Assembly: GCF_000337375.1 (NCBI RefSeq)
Contig: NZ_AOJG01000028.1
Span: 204,237-242,385 of the forward strand
Length of the DNA: 38,149 nucleotides
Reading direction: 5' to 3'
Source: Halorubrum lipolyticum DSM 21995
GTDB taxonomy: Archaea; Halobacteriota; Halobacteria; Halobacteriales; Haloferacaceae
A program made the position numbers and the translations under genes. The notes under the pieces are model-generated. The model worked only from the letters and a program-made list of their open reading frames with translations, had not been told where the DNA came from and searched no databases. Positions 16,877 to 25,439 of this stretch are shown one piece after another (position 1 is the stretch's first letter; the number at the start of each line of letters is the position of its first letter).

Positions 16877-17632
16877 ATGTCTGAGCGCTTGCAGGGGAAG
16901 ACGGCACTGGTCACCGGTGGCTCCTCCGGCAACGGACGGGCGATCGCTCGACGGTTCGCCGAGGAAGGTGCGAACGTGACGGTCGCCGACGTCCGCGAGG
17001 ACCCGCGGATGGGCGGTGAACCGACACACAACCTCATCGAGGGAGAGGGCGGAAACGCGCAGTTCGTCCGCTGCGACGTCAGCTCGGTCGACGATCTCCA
17101 CGCGGCGGTCGACGCCACCGTCGAGGCGTTCGGCTCGCTAGACGTGATGGTCAACAACGCCGGGGTCGAGCGTCAAAAGCCATTAGAAGACGTCACGGAG
17201 GACGACTACGAGTGGCTCATGGACATCAATCTCAAAGGCGTGTTCTTCGGGAGCCAAGCGGCCGTCGAGGTAATGCGCGACCAGGACGAGGGGGGCAGCA
17301 TCATCAATATGTCCTCGATCGGCGGTATCCGCGGCTTGGAGAACTCCTCGCTGTACTGTACCTCGAAAGGCGGGGTGACGAACTTGACACGGGAGCTAGC
17401 CGTCGAACACGGTGAACACGACGTCCGCGTCAACGCCCTCAATCCGGGGTTCATCGAGACGGCGATGACGATGGAGGACGGTGACACGGCCGGCGGCATT
17501 CTCGATCAGACGCCGCTGGGGCGGGCGGGCCAACCCGATGAGGTCGCGGACGCGGCGCTGTTCCTCGCGAGCGACGAGTCGTCGTTCGTCACGGGGCACA
17601 ACCTCGTCATGGACGGCGGCTTCACCGCCTGA
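16877..17632 (+). CDS. Short-chain dehydrogenase/reductase (classical SDR)
   Basis: 251 aa NAD(P)-dependent oxidoreductase. The cofactor motif is TGGSSGNGRAIA (residues 13-24) and Asp38 after the second strand favours NAD. NNAGV is at 93-97, the catalytic Ser is in NMSSIGG (146/147), and Tyr160-Lys164 form YCTSK. The C-terminus GHNLVMDGGFTA is typical of 3-oxoacyl-reductase/glucose-1-dehydrogenase-type SDRs. The gene sits directly upstream of the aldehyde oxidoreductase (53 bases) and divergent from the amidohydrolase. It probably oxidises an alcohol or hydroxy acid of the same pathway; substrate unknown. Confidence 0.94.
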   Translation: MSERLQGKTALVTGGSSGNGRAIARRFAEEGANVTVADVREDPRMGGEPTHNLIEGEGGNAQFVRCDVSSVDDLHAAVDATVEAFGSLDVMVNNAGVERQKPLEDVTEDDYEWLMDINLKGVFFGSQAAVEVMRDQDEGGSIINMSSIGGIRGLENSSLYCTSKGGVTNLTRELAVEHGEHDVRVNALNPGFIETAMTMEDGDTAGGILDQTPLGRAGQPDEVADAALFLASDESSFVTGHNLVMDGGFTA

Positions 17633-17650
17633 CTCGGGACGGGGTGAGCA

Positions 17651-17660
17651 ACACTTATTG
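17651..17660 (+). promoter_or_regulatory. TATA box of the aldehyde oxidoreductase gene
   Basis: ACACTTATTG lies 26-35 bases before the ATG at 17686, giving a leaderless start. It shares the ACACTTAT core with the promoter of the upstream SDR. Confidence 0.6.
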
Positions 17661-17685
17661 TTTCGTGCCCGCGACATCCGTGCGT

Positions 17686-19362
17686 ATGCTTCACGCAGAG
17701 GGACCTCTCTTGACGGTCGACATCGGTGACCGCTCGACGGAAACGACCGATATCGGCGAGATTAACGAGACGTTCATCGGCGGGCGCGGCGTCGCGACGC
17801 GGCTCGCTCACGACCGACTCCCGTTCGACGCCGACGCGCTGGGCGCGGAGAACCGACTCTACTTCGCGACGGGACCGATGCAGTCGTCGACCATGTCGTT
17901 CACCGGCCGGATGAACTGCACGGGTATCTCGCCGCTCACGGGCGGACTGCTCTCGTCGAACGCCGGCGGATTCATGTCGCGCAACTTCGCTGCGACGGGT
18001 TACAGCGCCGTCGAACTCGTGGGGGCGAGCGACGAACTCGTCGTCGTTCACGTCACCGACACCGGCGTCGAGTTCGAACCCGTCCCGGATCTCGCGGGCG
18101 CGACGGTGCCGGAGACGGTCGAGTACATCGAGACGGAACACGGCATGGAGAGCGAGCACGTCGCCTGTATCGGCCCCGGCGGGGAGAATCGAGTCCGCTT
18201 CGCCTCCATCATCACCTCGGAGTCGAGGGCGTTCGGCCGCGGAGGGCTGGGTGCCGTTCTCGGGGCCAAAGGGGTCAAGGCGATCACGTTCGACGGCGAT
18301 TCGAGCCCGGAGATCGAGATCCCCCCGATCCAGATGGACGTCCACCGCGACGCGGCCACCTCCGACCACATCATGAAACGGCAGGGGACGACGTCGGTGA
18401 CCGAACTGGCCAACGAGGTGTCGGCCCTGCCGACGAGGTACTTCTCCGAGTTGCAGTTCGAGGGGGTCGAGGGCATCAACGGGGACAGAGTCGAGGAGAA
18501 GAAGTTCAAGAAGGCGACCTGCTCGTCGTGTGCGTTCGCCTGTAAACTCCCGACGAAAGACGAGGCGCGCGGCGTCGAGACGGAGGGACCGGAGTTCGAG
18601 ACGGTGATGTCGTTCGGGTCGAATGCCGGCGTCGACGACATCGTCGACGTGATGCAGTCGAACGAGCTGTGCGATCGGTACGGACTGGACAGCATCACCT
18701 GCGGGAACGTCGTCTCCGCGTACTTGGCGAGCGAAGAGGAGTTCGGGAACACGGAGCTGATCTTCGAGACGGTCGAGAAGATCGCTCATCGAGAGGGCGT
18801 CGGCGACCTCCTCGCGGAGGGGATCGACCGCTTCCACGAGGAGCTGGACGTCGAGAATTGGACCGTCAAGGGGCTCGACTTCGCCGCTCACGACGGCCGC
18901 ACCCTGAACGGTCAGGGGCTGTCGTACGCGACGGCCACCAGGGGTGCAGACCACATGTTTACCACGATGTACGCGTGGGAGTACCCCCTCGTCGACGGCG
19001 AGGAGGCGTACGATCCCACCGGGCTCGAGGGGAAACCCGAGATGGTCATCGAGCAAGAGAACGCCCGTGCACTGGAGGACTGCGGCATCATCTGTCGGTT
19101 CTCGCGGAGCTTCATGACGCCAGAACGGCTCGAGGGGCTGTTCTCGACCGACTACGAGGCGCTTCTGAACGTGGGGTCGGCGGTCGTCGACCTCGAACGG
19201 CACTTCAACAATCAGCGCGGTGTCGACCGTGAAGACGACACGCTCCCCTACTCGCTTCCGGACTTCGAGGCGGCGCTCGACGAGTACTACGACCGCCGGG
19301 GCTGGACCGAGGAAGGCACCGTGCCGAGCGGTCACGTCGACGCCGTCGCGAGCGCCGACTGA
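17686..19362 (+). CDS. Tungsten-type aldehyde:ferredoxin oxidoreductase family protein
   Basis: 558 aa member of the AOR family, which oxidises aldehydes to acids and passes electrons to ferredoxin through a tungsto-bispterin and a [4Fe-4S] cluster. The N-terminal domain carries FIGGRGVATRL (pterin-contacting) and TGPMQSSTMSFTGRMN. The cluster ligands are visible as Cys279-x2-Cys282-x3-Cys286 (CSSCAFAC) and Cys470, the last in the expected DxxxxC context (DCGIICRF). Length is slightly shorter than hyperthermophile AORs of about 605 aa, with the difference at the C-terminus. ATG 17686 is chosen from the family start LLTVDIGDRST and the TATA position; an upstream in-frame start lies before the promoter. 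No MoaD-like gene is adjacent. Confidence 0.93.
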   Translation: MLHAEGPLLTVDIGDRSTETTDIGEINETFIGGRGVATRLAHDRLPFDADALGAENRLYFATGPMQSSTMSFTGRMNCTGISPLTGGLLSSNAGGFMSRNFAATGYSAVELVGASDELVVVHVTDTGVEFEPVPDLAGATVPETVEYIETEHGMESEHVACIGPGGENRVRFASIITSESRAFGRGGLGAVLGAKGVKAITFDGDSSPEIEIPPIQMDVHRDAATSDHIMKRQGTTSVTELANEVSALPTRYFSELQFEGVEGINGDRVEEKKFKKATCSSCAFACKLPTKDEARGVETEGPEFETVMSFGSNAGVDDIVDVMQSNELCDRYGLDSITCGNVVSAYLASEEEFGNTELIFETVEKIAHREGVGDLLAEGIDRFHEELDVENWTVKGLDFAAHDGRTLNGQGLSYATATRGADHMFTTMYAWEYPLVDGEEAYDPTGLEGKPEMVIEQENARALEDCGIICRFSRSFMTPERLEGLFSTDYEALLNVGSAVVDLERHFNNQRGVDREDDTLPYSLPDFEAALDEYYDRRGWTEEGTVPSGHVDAVASAD

Positions 19363-19572
19363 CCGCTCTTCGCTCTTTTTGCGGGCAGCACACGATGAAC
19401 CGTCGTCGGGACCGGTGACGGACTCGCCGGAACCGATAGCGCGGATGCAAACGGACCCGTCGTACGCGACGAGCGTGCGTCCCGTACCGTGTCGTACGGG
19501 ACTGAGAGAGACGAACCTGCGGGTCACGCGGGGATACGAATGCGAAGGAACGAAGAATCGGGACGCGCCGCG
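19363..19572. terminator. Convergent intergenic region with T-tract
   Basis: Between the oxidoreductase (+) and the ABC permease (-). A T5 run in CTCTTTTTGCGGG (about 19373-19383) just after the + strand stop is a plausible archaeal terminator. The rest has normal GC and no gene seen. Confidence 0.4.
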
Positions 19573-20565
19573 CTACTTCACCACGTCGATCTTTTCACGG
19601 TCGATCGACAGGGCCACCGCCCCGACCACCACGAGTCCAAGGATAATTTCCTGGATGAACGAGTCGATCCCGGTCAGGTTCATGCCGTTGTTGAGGACCG
19701 CGATAACGAGCACCCCCAGAATGGTCCGGTGCGGCCCGCCGACGCCGCCGGTCAGCGCCGTCCCGCCCATGACGATGGCGGCGATGCTGGGGAGCATGAG
19801 CCCGCTTCCGATGTTCGGGGAGGCCGACGAAATGCGCAGCGTCAACAGCACGCCGGCGGTCCCACAGAGCAGTCCCGACAGTACGAACGGGTAGATCTTG
19901 TACCGGTCGACCTTCGCACCGGCCAGCTCCACGACGCGCTCGTTCTCGCCCAGCGCGAAGCAGTACCGACCGAACTTCGTCCGGAAGGCTAACACGATGG
20001 TGCCGACGTAGATGAGCAGCCCCCAGAGCACGAGGTTGGGAATCCCGAGGACTTCGCCGTTCGAGATGGTCCGGATGGCGGGGTTCCGGAACGTGATGGT
20101 CGACCCGCCGGTAATGATCTTCCCGACCCCGGCCATCACCGAGAGCGTCCCGAGCGTGACGAGGAACGAGGGCACCTTGAGCTTCGTGAAGATGATGCCG
20201 TTGAACAGGCCGGCGAGCATCCCGACGCCGATGGCGATCGGGATGGCCAACAGGCCCAAGCCGAACTCCGAAATCAGGACGACGGTCACGACGCCCGTCA
20301 GTAGCACCATCGACTCGACGGAGAGGTCGATGCTCTGCTGGAGGATGGGGAAGGTCCCCGCGAGCGCGACCAGCAGCAGCGTGACGGCGTTTTTCGCGAC
20401 GTTGTCGATCAGGTTGCCCTCGGTCAAAAAGCGATCCGACGCGAACGAGAATGTGATTATCAACCCGAACAGCATGACGAACGGGCCCAGATCCTGTATC
20501 CAGTCCTTAAGCGTGCGCTGTTCTCGTTGGTCGGTGATCCACTCGCTGATGCTGCTTGTACTCAT
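19573..20565 (-). CDS. Ribose/sugar-type ABC transporter permease (RbsC family)
   Basis: 330 aa polytopic membrane protein with about nine hydrophobic segments (for example residues 29-42, 60-75, 85-118, 140-155, 175-195, 230-250, 290-320). The BPD_transp_2 signature region GRYCFALGENERVVELAGAKVDRYKI and the glycine-rich GGTALTGGVGG loop are typical of the RbsC/XylH group. It is the third gene of a minus-strand operon; its ATG lies 2 bases after the ATPase stop. Imports a monosaccharide or similar polar molecule. Confidence 0.93.
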   Translation of the reverse strand: MSTSSISEWITDQREQRTLKDWIQDLGPFVMLFGLIITFSFASDRFLTEGNLIDNVAKNAVTLLLVALAGTFPILQQSIDLSVESMVLLTGVVTVVLISEFGLGLLAIPIAIGVGMLAGLFNGIIFTKLKVPSFLVTLGTLSVMAGVGKIITGGSTITFRNPAIRTISNGEVLGIPNLVLWGLLIYVGTIVLAFRTKFGRYCFALGENERVVELAGAKVDRYKIYPFVLSGLLCGTAGVLLTLRISSASPNIGSGLMLPSIAAIVMGGTALTGGVGGPHRTILGVLVIAVLNNGMNLTGIDSFIQEIILGLVVVGAVALSIDREKIDVVK

Positions 20566-20567
20566 TG

Positions 20568-22142
20568 TCAGATCATCTCCTGTATCAGGTCTTGTTCGGT
20601 CGGTTTGTTCCCCGGCGAGGCGTCTATGGCATCGCCGACGAACTCCCCGTTCGCCATCACGGCGATGCGGTTGGACATACCGATGACCTCGGGCAGCTCG
20701 TCGCCGATGAAAACGATCGAGACGCCTTTGTCGGTCAACTCACGGCAGAGACGATACACCTCCTCTTTGGCACCGACGTCGATGCCTCGGGTCACGTTGT
20801 CCATCACGAGTATCGGCGTCTCTTGGGCCAGCCAGCGGGCGATAACGACCTTCTGCTGGTTCCCGCCGCTCAGGCCGTGGACCAGCGCGTTGGGACCCGG
20901 CGTCTTGATCGACAGCTCCTCGATGGCGTCAATGGTCGCCTCCTTCTCGGCGTCGAGGTCGAGTAACGGTACGTTGCCGTTCATGTCTCGAACCATCGCG
21001 AGAGAGGTGTTGACTAACACCGACTGGTAGAGTAACAGACCCTCGGACTTCCGGTCTTTCGGGATGTAGCCGACGCCCGCGTCGACCATCTCGGAAACCG
21101 TCGGACTCTCCAGGGTTGTGCCGTCGACTGAGACCGAGCCCTGCGTTATGACGAGGTCGCCCGCGAGCAGGCGACCCAGCTGCTGTTTTCCGGAGCCCTC
21201 GACGCCGACGATCCCGAATATCTCGCCCTCGCGGACGGAAAACGAGACCGGCCCGACGGTATCACCGTAGACCGCGCCGTCGACGGTCAGGGCCGTCTCG
21301 CCGAGGTCGGTTTCGCGCTGCTGGTCGGGGACCTGGTAGTACTCGTCGGCGGTCTCTCGGCCCACCATCGCCTTCTGCAGCGAGTCAGTGGTGGCGTCGG
21401 CCGTGGCCATGTCCGCCACGCGCTCGCCGTCTTTGAGAACGTAGATCCGGTCGGATATCTCCAGCACCTCGTCGAGCTCGTGGGAGACGAAGACGAACGT
21501 CGCCCGGTCCCGCAGGTCGTTCACGAGGTCGAAGAGGATCTGGCGGCCGCTCTCTTCGAGCGCGGCCGTCGGTTCGTCGAGAAGGATGACAGGATTCTCG
21601 GACTTCTGTGAGACGTGAAACGCCTTCGCGATTTCGAGCATCTGGCGCTCGTTGAACGAGTAGTTTCGGACGCGCTCGTCCACGTCGATGTTGATGCCCA
21701 AGTCGTCGACGAATGCCTGCGCCTCCTTGCGCATCGTCTCTTTCTCGAGCACTCCAAGGCGTTCGATCTCCCGCCCGAGATAGAGGTTTTCGTACCCCCG
21801 CATGGTCTTGATGATGTCCTGCTCTTGATGGACGAGCGAGACGCCGTAGTCCGCCGCCTCACGTGGGTTCGTGAACGTGACGGCTTCCCCGTCGACGAAC
21901 AGCTGTCCCTCGTCGGCCTGCAACACCCCGGTCAGGATGTTCAGGAGCGTGCTCTTGCCCGCGCCGTTCTCTCCGACGAGACCGATAACCTCGCCGTGGT
22001 CGACTGCCAGCGATACGTCCTTGAGGGCCTGTACGTGGCGGAACGACTTCGAGATACCCTCGACGCGGAAGCTGTGGTCGTCGCCGCCGGCCGGGTCGGA
22101 TTGGTCCACGTTCGTCGCATTGGTGTGAGTCTGTGATGCCAT
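20568..22142 (-). CDS. Ribose/sugar-type ABC transporter ATPase (RbsA family, two NBDs)
   Basis: 524 aa with two fused nucleotide-binding domains. NBD1 has Walker A GENGAGKST, signature-like YSFNERQMLEIAKAF and Walker B ILLDEPTAALE. NBD2 has the usual degenerate Walker A (GVEGSGKQQL), signature LSGGNQQKVVIARWLA and Walker B ILVMDNVTRGIDVG, where the catalytic Glu is replaced by Asn. In RbsA-like proteins the second Walker B usually reads DEPTRGIDVG, so this Asn is notable. ATG 22142 is preferred to a GTG 15 bases upstream. Spacing to the binding-protein stop is 18 bases. Confidence 0.94.
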   Translation of the reverse strand: MASQTHTNATNVDQSDPAGGDDHSFRVEGISKSFRHVQALKDVSLAVDHGEVIGLVGENGAGKSTLLNILTGVLQADEGQLFVDGEAVTFTNPREAADYGVSLVHQEQDIIKTMRGYENLYLGREIERLGVLEKETMRKEAQAFVDDLGINIDVDERVRNYSFNERQMLEIAKAFHVSQKSENPVILLDEPTAALEESGRQILFDLVNDLRDRATFVFVSHELDEVLEISDRIYVLKDGERVADMATADATTDSLQKAMVGRETADEYYQVPDQQRETDLGETALTVDGAVYGDTVGPVSFSVREGEIFGIVGVEGSGKQQLGRLLAGDLVITQGSVSVDGTTLESPTVSEMVDAGVGYIPKDRKSEGLLLYQSVLVNTSLAMVRDMNGNVPLLDLDAEKEATIDAIEELSIKTPGPNALVHGLSGGNQQKVVIARWLAQETPILVMDNVTRGIDVGAKEEVYRLCRELTDKGVSIVFIGDELPEVIGMSNRIAVMANGEFVGDAIDASPGNKPTEQDLIQEMI

Positions 22143-22160
22143 GGGGGAATGTGACACGGA

Positions 22161-23510
22161 TTATTTGAGCGGGTTCGATTGGAACCGGTCCTGGTACAGC
22201 TGGGCGGTCTCCTCTTGGACCGCACTATCGGTGTAGGCGCCCGGCAAGGAATAGCCGCTCGGTTTGTCCTCATCCTTCCAGTCGAGGACCTCTTTCATGT
22301 CGTCGAGGTTCATGGGCTGCATGTCGATCTGGGGGTCCCAGGCGTCCTCGCCGGACTCGACGACGGACATCTTCTCCCAGTCGTAGGGCGTCTCGCCCGA
22401 GAAGATCGCCTCGTTGTAGTCGGCGGCGTCGACGACCGGAAGCCGGTCGATCGTGTCGGTCCAGTCGTCGGGGTTCTTGACGCAGACCGGCGCGTTGAAC
22501 GACATCATCTTTTCGGCGTCGCTGAGCCTGTGGCCGTTGAGGTAGTCGTGGCACTTCGCGACCGACCAGCCGGCCTGCCACGGACCCATGCCCGAGACGG
22601 TCCCGGTCATCCGGTCCTCGGCGACGGCCGCGAGCCCGGGCTCGCTGGCGTCGATGCCGACGACGGGCACGTCGATGTCGTTCTCCTCGAGGACGGTGAT
22701 CCCACCGAGCGCGACGGCGTCGTTCTGGCCGAAGAAGCCGTCGATGTCGTCGCCGTACTGGGAGACCTTGTCGTTCATGACATCGCGGGCGTCCGAGCGG
22801 ATGAAGTTGCCCGGCTGGCGGGACCCAGCCATCTCGATGTCGGGGTACTCTTCTAACGCCAGGTCGACGCCCTTGTTCCGACCGATGTTCGGGGCCGTGC
22901 CGCGGTTCCCCTCGATGTGGACGAAGGTCCCGCTGCCCCCCATCGCCTCGAACAGCATCTTCGCGCCGCTGTACGCGTGGTTGACGAAGTGCGGCGTGAA
23001 GAACGTCGCGTACTCCTCACCGGCGTCCTGCGGGACGTACCAGTCGGCGATGGTGACGGCGAGGACACCGGGGGTGCCCGCCTCGACCAGCGTCTCCGCC
23101 AGCGTAATCGCGGCGGCGTTGGTGTACGTCTGGCCGACGATGAAGTCGGCGTCGTTAGACACTGCCGAGTCAAACTGCTGTTGCTGTGTCTGTACCTCGC
23201 CGTTGTTCGTCTGGACGTTCGTGTCGTAGCCGAAGGCCTCGCACGCCTCGAGGTAGCCTTTCTCCCAGCTGAGCCAGTAGGAGTTCTGTCGGTTCGCGAT
23301 GGACGCCATCGAGGTCATCGAGCCGCCGGACCCGCCCGAGTCGTCGGAGGATGACGACGAGCCGCCGCCCGACGAGCCGTCACCGCCCGAATCGCCACCG
23401 TCAGAGTCGCCCGTACACCCCGCCAAGCCGCCCAGTGCGACCGCGGATCCGCCCATAGTGGTTTTCTTCATGAACCGGCGCCTCGTCTGATTGGTGCTAT
23501 CTTGTGCCAT
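22161..23510 (-). CDS. Sugar-type ABC transporter substrate-binding lipoprotein (Peripla_BP_4)
   Basis: 449 aa. A twin-arginine motif (TRRRFM, residues 9-14) and a hydrophobic stretch end in a lipobox LAGC with Cys32, so it is exported by Tat and lipid-anchored outside the membrane. A long Gly/Ser/Asp-rich linker follows (residues 33-65), as usual for haloarchaeal binding proteins. The mature domain has the two-lobed ribose-binding fold (NRQNSYWLSWEKGYLEACEAFGYD, GIDASEPGLAAV, FGQNDAVALGG). It is the first gene of the importer operon. A TATA-like element and a palindrome lie upstream. The ligand cannot be told from sequence. Confidence 0.94.
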   Translation of the reverse strand: MAQDSTNQTRRRFMKKTTMGGSAVALGGLAGCTGDSDGGDSGGDGSSGGGSSSSSDDSGGSGGSMTSMASIANRQNSYWLSWEKGYLEACEAFGYDTNVQTNNGEVQTQQQQFDSAVSNDADFIVGQTYTNAAAITLAETLVEAGTPGVLAVTIADWYVPQDAGEEYATFFTPHFVNHAYSGAKMLFEAMGGSGTFVHIEGNRGTAPNIGRNKGVDLALEEYPDIEMAGSRQPGNFIRSDARDVMNDKVSQYGDDIDGFFGQNDAVALGGITVLEENDIDVPVVGIDASEPGLAAVAEDRMTGTVSGMGPWQAGWSVAKCHDYLNGHRLSDAEKMMSFNAPVCVKNPDDWTDTIDRLPVVDAADYNEAIFSGETPYDWEKMSVVESGEDAWDPQIDMQPMNLDDMKEVLDWKDEDKPSGYSLPGAYTDSAVQEETAQLYQDRFQSNPLK

Positions 23511-23543
23511 GTTTGCGTCAATACCCTGTGTAGAGCCCCCGGA

Positions 23544-23565
23544 TATATAATTTATGATCGATCAT
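23544..23565 (-). promoter_or_regulatory. Promoter and palindromic candidate operator of the sugar importer
   Basis: On the minus strand AAATTATATA (rc of 23544-23553) is the likely TATA box, 34-43 bases before the ATG at 23510. Directly upstream of it is a perfect 12-base palindrome, ATGATCGATCAT (23554-23565), in the position of the B-recognition element, where a bound regulator would affect TFB/TBP. The IclR protein encoded nearby is a candidate. Confidence 0.45.
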
Positions 23566-23635
23566 GCGATACGTTTCCGCGGTCGTCACTTTTGCCGGGC
23601 GGGCTTCGTTCCTCCGGCTCACGTGTCGAGTCTCT

Positions 23636-24412
23636 TCAGTACATCACTTTGCCCGCCGAGACGTTGAGGTCCTGCCCGGTCATCCGGTCGGCGTCGGACG
23701 AGCAGAGGAACGCGACCGCGTTCGCGACGTCTTCTCTGTTGACCAGTTCCTGCCGAGGGCTCTGATCCTCGGCGTCCGACCGGACCTCCTCGTAGGACCG
23801 GCCGGTCGCCTCCGCCTTCTCCTCGAAAACCCGCTGGATGCGGGGACCGTCGACCGACCCCGGACAGATGGAGTTGACGTTGATATCGTGTCCACCGACC
23901 TCGGCGGCGAGCGTTCGCGTGAATCCGATGAGCCCCATCTTCGAGGCCGCGTACGGTGTCCGCTGCGTGAGCGGCCGCTTCCCCGTCACCGAGGCGATGT
24001 TGACGATGCGGCCGTACGACTGTCCTTTCATCGAGGGAAGCAGCGTCCGGCAGGTGTAAAACGCTCCCCGAAGGTTCACGTCGAGCGTGGCGTCCCACTC
24101 GTCTGAGTCGATGGACTCACACGACGCGGTCGGTCCCGCGATGCCGGCGTTGTTGACGAGCCACTCCACGCTGCCGAACTCCTCGAGTGCGGTCTCAACC
24201 GTCGATTCGACGGAGTCGAGATCGGTGACGTCCGTCTCGAGCGCGCGGGCACGCCCGTTCTCGGCTTCGACGAGTTCGACGGTCTCCTGCATCTCGTCGG
24301 GGTTGAGGTCGGCGATGACGATGTCCGCCCCGTGTCGTGCCAGCTCGACGCAGATGGCTTGGCCGATACCACGGCCGCCACCGGTAACCAAAGCTGTGCT
24401 ATCTTGCTGCAT
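23636..24412 (-). CDS. Short-chain dehydrogenase/reductase, divergent from BKACE
   Basis: 258 aa NAD-dependent SDR. TGGGRGIGQAI is at residues 10-20, Asp35 after the second strand favours NAD, and NNAGIAG is at 87-93. Ser141 lies in NIASVTG, and Tyr154/Lys158 form YAASK. The C-terminal half has the loop CPGSVDGPRIQRVFEEKAEATG seen in SDRs that act on sugar acids and hydroxy acids. ATG 24412 is chosen from the family start (STALVTGGGRGIG); longer frames begin in the promoter region. Gene order suggests it makes the beta-keto acid used by the divergent BKACE; that is inference. Confidence 0.93.
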   Translation of the reverse strand: MQQDSTALVTGGGRGIGQAICVELARHGADIVIADLNPDEMQETVELVEAENGRARALETDVTDLDSVESTVETALEEFGSVEWLVNNAGIAGPTASCESIDSDEWDATLDVNLRGAFYTCRTLLPSMKGQSYGRIVNIASVTGKRPLTQRTPYAASKMGLIGFTRTLAAEVGGHDINVNSICPGSVDGPRIQRVFEEKAEATGRSYEEVRSDAEDQSPRQELVNREDVANAVAFLCSSDADRMTGQDLNVSAGKVMY

Positions 24413-24433
24413 GCCCTCCCATCTCGAACAATG

Positions 24434-24462
24434 ATTAATAAATATTAGGATCCCACGGTGGG
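24434..24462 (-). promoter_or_regulatory. TATA box and palindrome in the SDR/BKACE divergent region
   Basis: On the minus strand TTTATTAAT (rc of 24434-24442) lies about 26 bases before the SDR start at 24412. Just upstream is the 11-base palindrome CCCACGGTGGG (24452-24462). The region drives the SDR on one side and BKACE (ATG 24585; a GAATTATCAC box about 25 bases before it) on the other. Confidence 0.5.
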
Positions 24463-24584
24463 TCGAGCCCATCGCACCCGTACGTCCCACTCGGAAATCG
24501 CCGTGGAAACGAGTGGCGTCACCGAACGGCCGTCTCGGATTCGCCCCCGGAAGAATTATCACGATAAAACGGCTGGGTTGGGGT

Positions 24585-25439
24585 ATGCCATACAGTGGCT
24601 ACGAAGATTACTTCGACCGAAAGCTCATCATCTCCGTCGCGACGACTGGGGGACACCAAGGAAAGGAAGCGAACCCGAACCTCCCGACTCAGCCCGTCGA
24701 GGTGGCACAGGACGTCGCCGCCTGCGAGGAGGCGGGGGCGTCGATCGTCCACCTCCACGCCCGTGACGAACGCGGTGAGAAGACGAAGTCGGTCGCGAGG
24801 TACCAGGAGCTCAGGGACGAGATCGACGAGCACTGCGACGACATCATTGTCAACTTCACCACGGGCGGTGGTGGTATCTACCCGCGAGAAGAGCGCATCG
24901 CTCCGGTGCTGGAGACGGATCCGGGGCCGGAGATGGCGACCGTCGACCTCGGTCCCATCAACTTCGGCCAGACGCGGACCGCCGAGAACACGCGCGAACA
25001 GAGCGAGGAATACGCCGAGCGAATGCGTGAGGCCGGGGTCAAACCCGAACTCGAACTGTTCAATCCGGGGCATATCCCGGAGGCGGAACACCTCATCGAC
25101 GAGGGCCTCCTCGCGGAACCGTACTGGGCGACGGTCATCTTCGGGATGCAAAACGGAATGCCACCCGGTCCCCACAATCTGAAGGCGTTCGTCGACAACT
25201 TGCCCGACCCCGTCGAGTGGCAGTGCCTCGCAGTCGGCAAACATCAACTCCCGATGACGACAGCGGCCATCACGATGGGCGGTCACGTCCGCGTCGGGAT
25301 GGAAGATAACGTCTACTACCGGAAAGGAGAACTCGCCGAGAGTAACGCACAGCTCGTCCGGCGGACCGCCCGCATCGCAGACGAACTCGAACGGCCCGTT
25401 GCGTCCCCCGCGGAGGCTCGCGAGATGCTCGGGATCTGA
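24585..25439 (+). CDS. Beta-keto acid cleavage enzyme (BKACE, DUF849)
   Basis: 284 aa TIM-barrel Zn enzyme that splits a beta-keto acid with acetyl-CoA to give acetoacetate and a new acyl-CoA (the reaction of 3-keto-5-aminohexanoate cleavage enzyme, Kce). Metal ligands His56 and His58 are in VHLHARD, and the C-terminal signature GGHVRVGMEDNVYY is present. FTTGGGGIYPREERI and ELFNPGHI are other family blocks. ATG 24585 gives the usual MPYSGYEDYFDRKLIISVATTGG-like start; upstream in-frame codons lie in the promoter. The BKACE substrate is set by pocket residues that I cannot assign; it could be a keto-sugar acid, dehydrocarnitine-like or other beta-keto acid. Confidence 0.94.
   Translation: MPYSGYEDYFDRKLIISVATTGGHQGKEANPNLPTQPVEVAQDVAACEEAGASIVHLHARDERGEKTKSVARYQELRDEIDEHCDDIIVNFTTGGGGIYPREERIAPVLETDPGPEMATVDLGPINFGQTRTAENTREQSEEYAERMREAGVKPELELFNPGHIPEAEHLIDEGLLAEPYWATVIFGMQNGMPPGPHNLKAFVDNLPDPVEWQCLAVGKHQLPMTTAAITMGGHVRVGMEDNVYYRKGELAESNAQLVRRTARIADELERPVASPAEAREMLGI

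Noticed and set aside
17506-19527. 673-codon minus-strand frame
   Set aside because: Antisense shadow of the aldehyde oxidoreductase; no family motifs.
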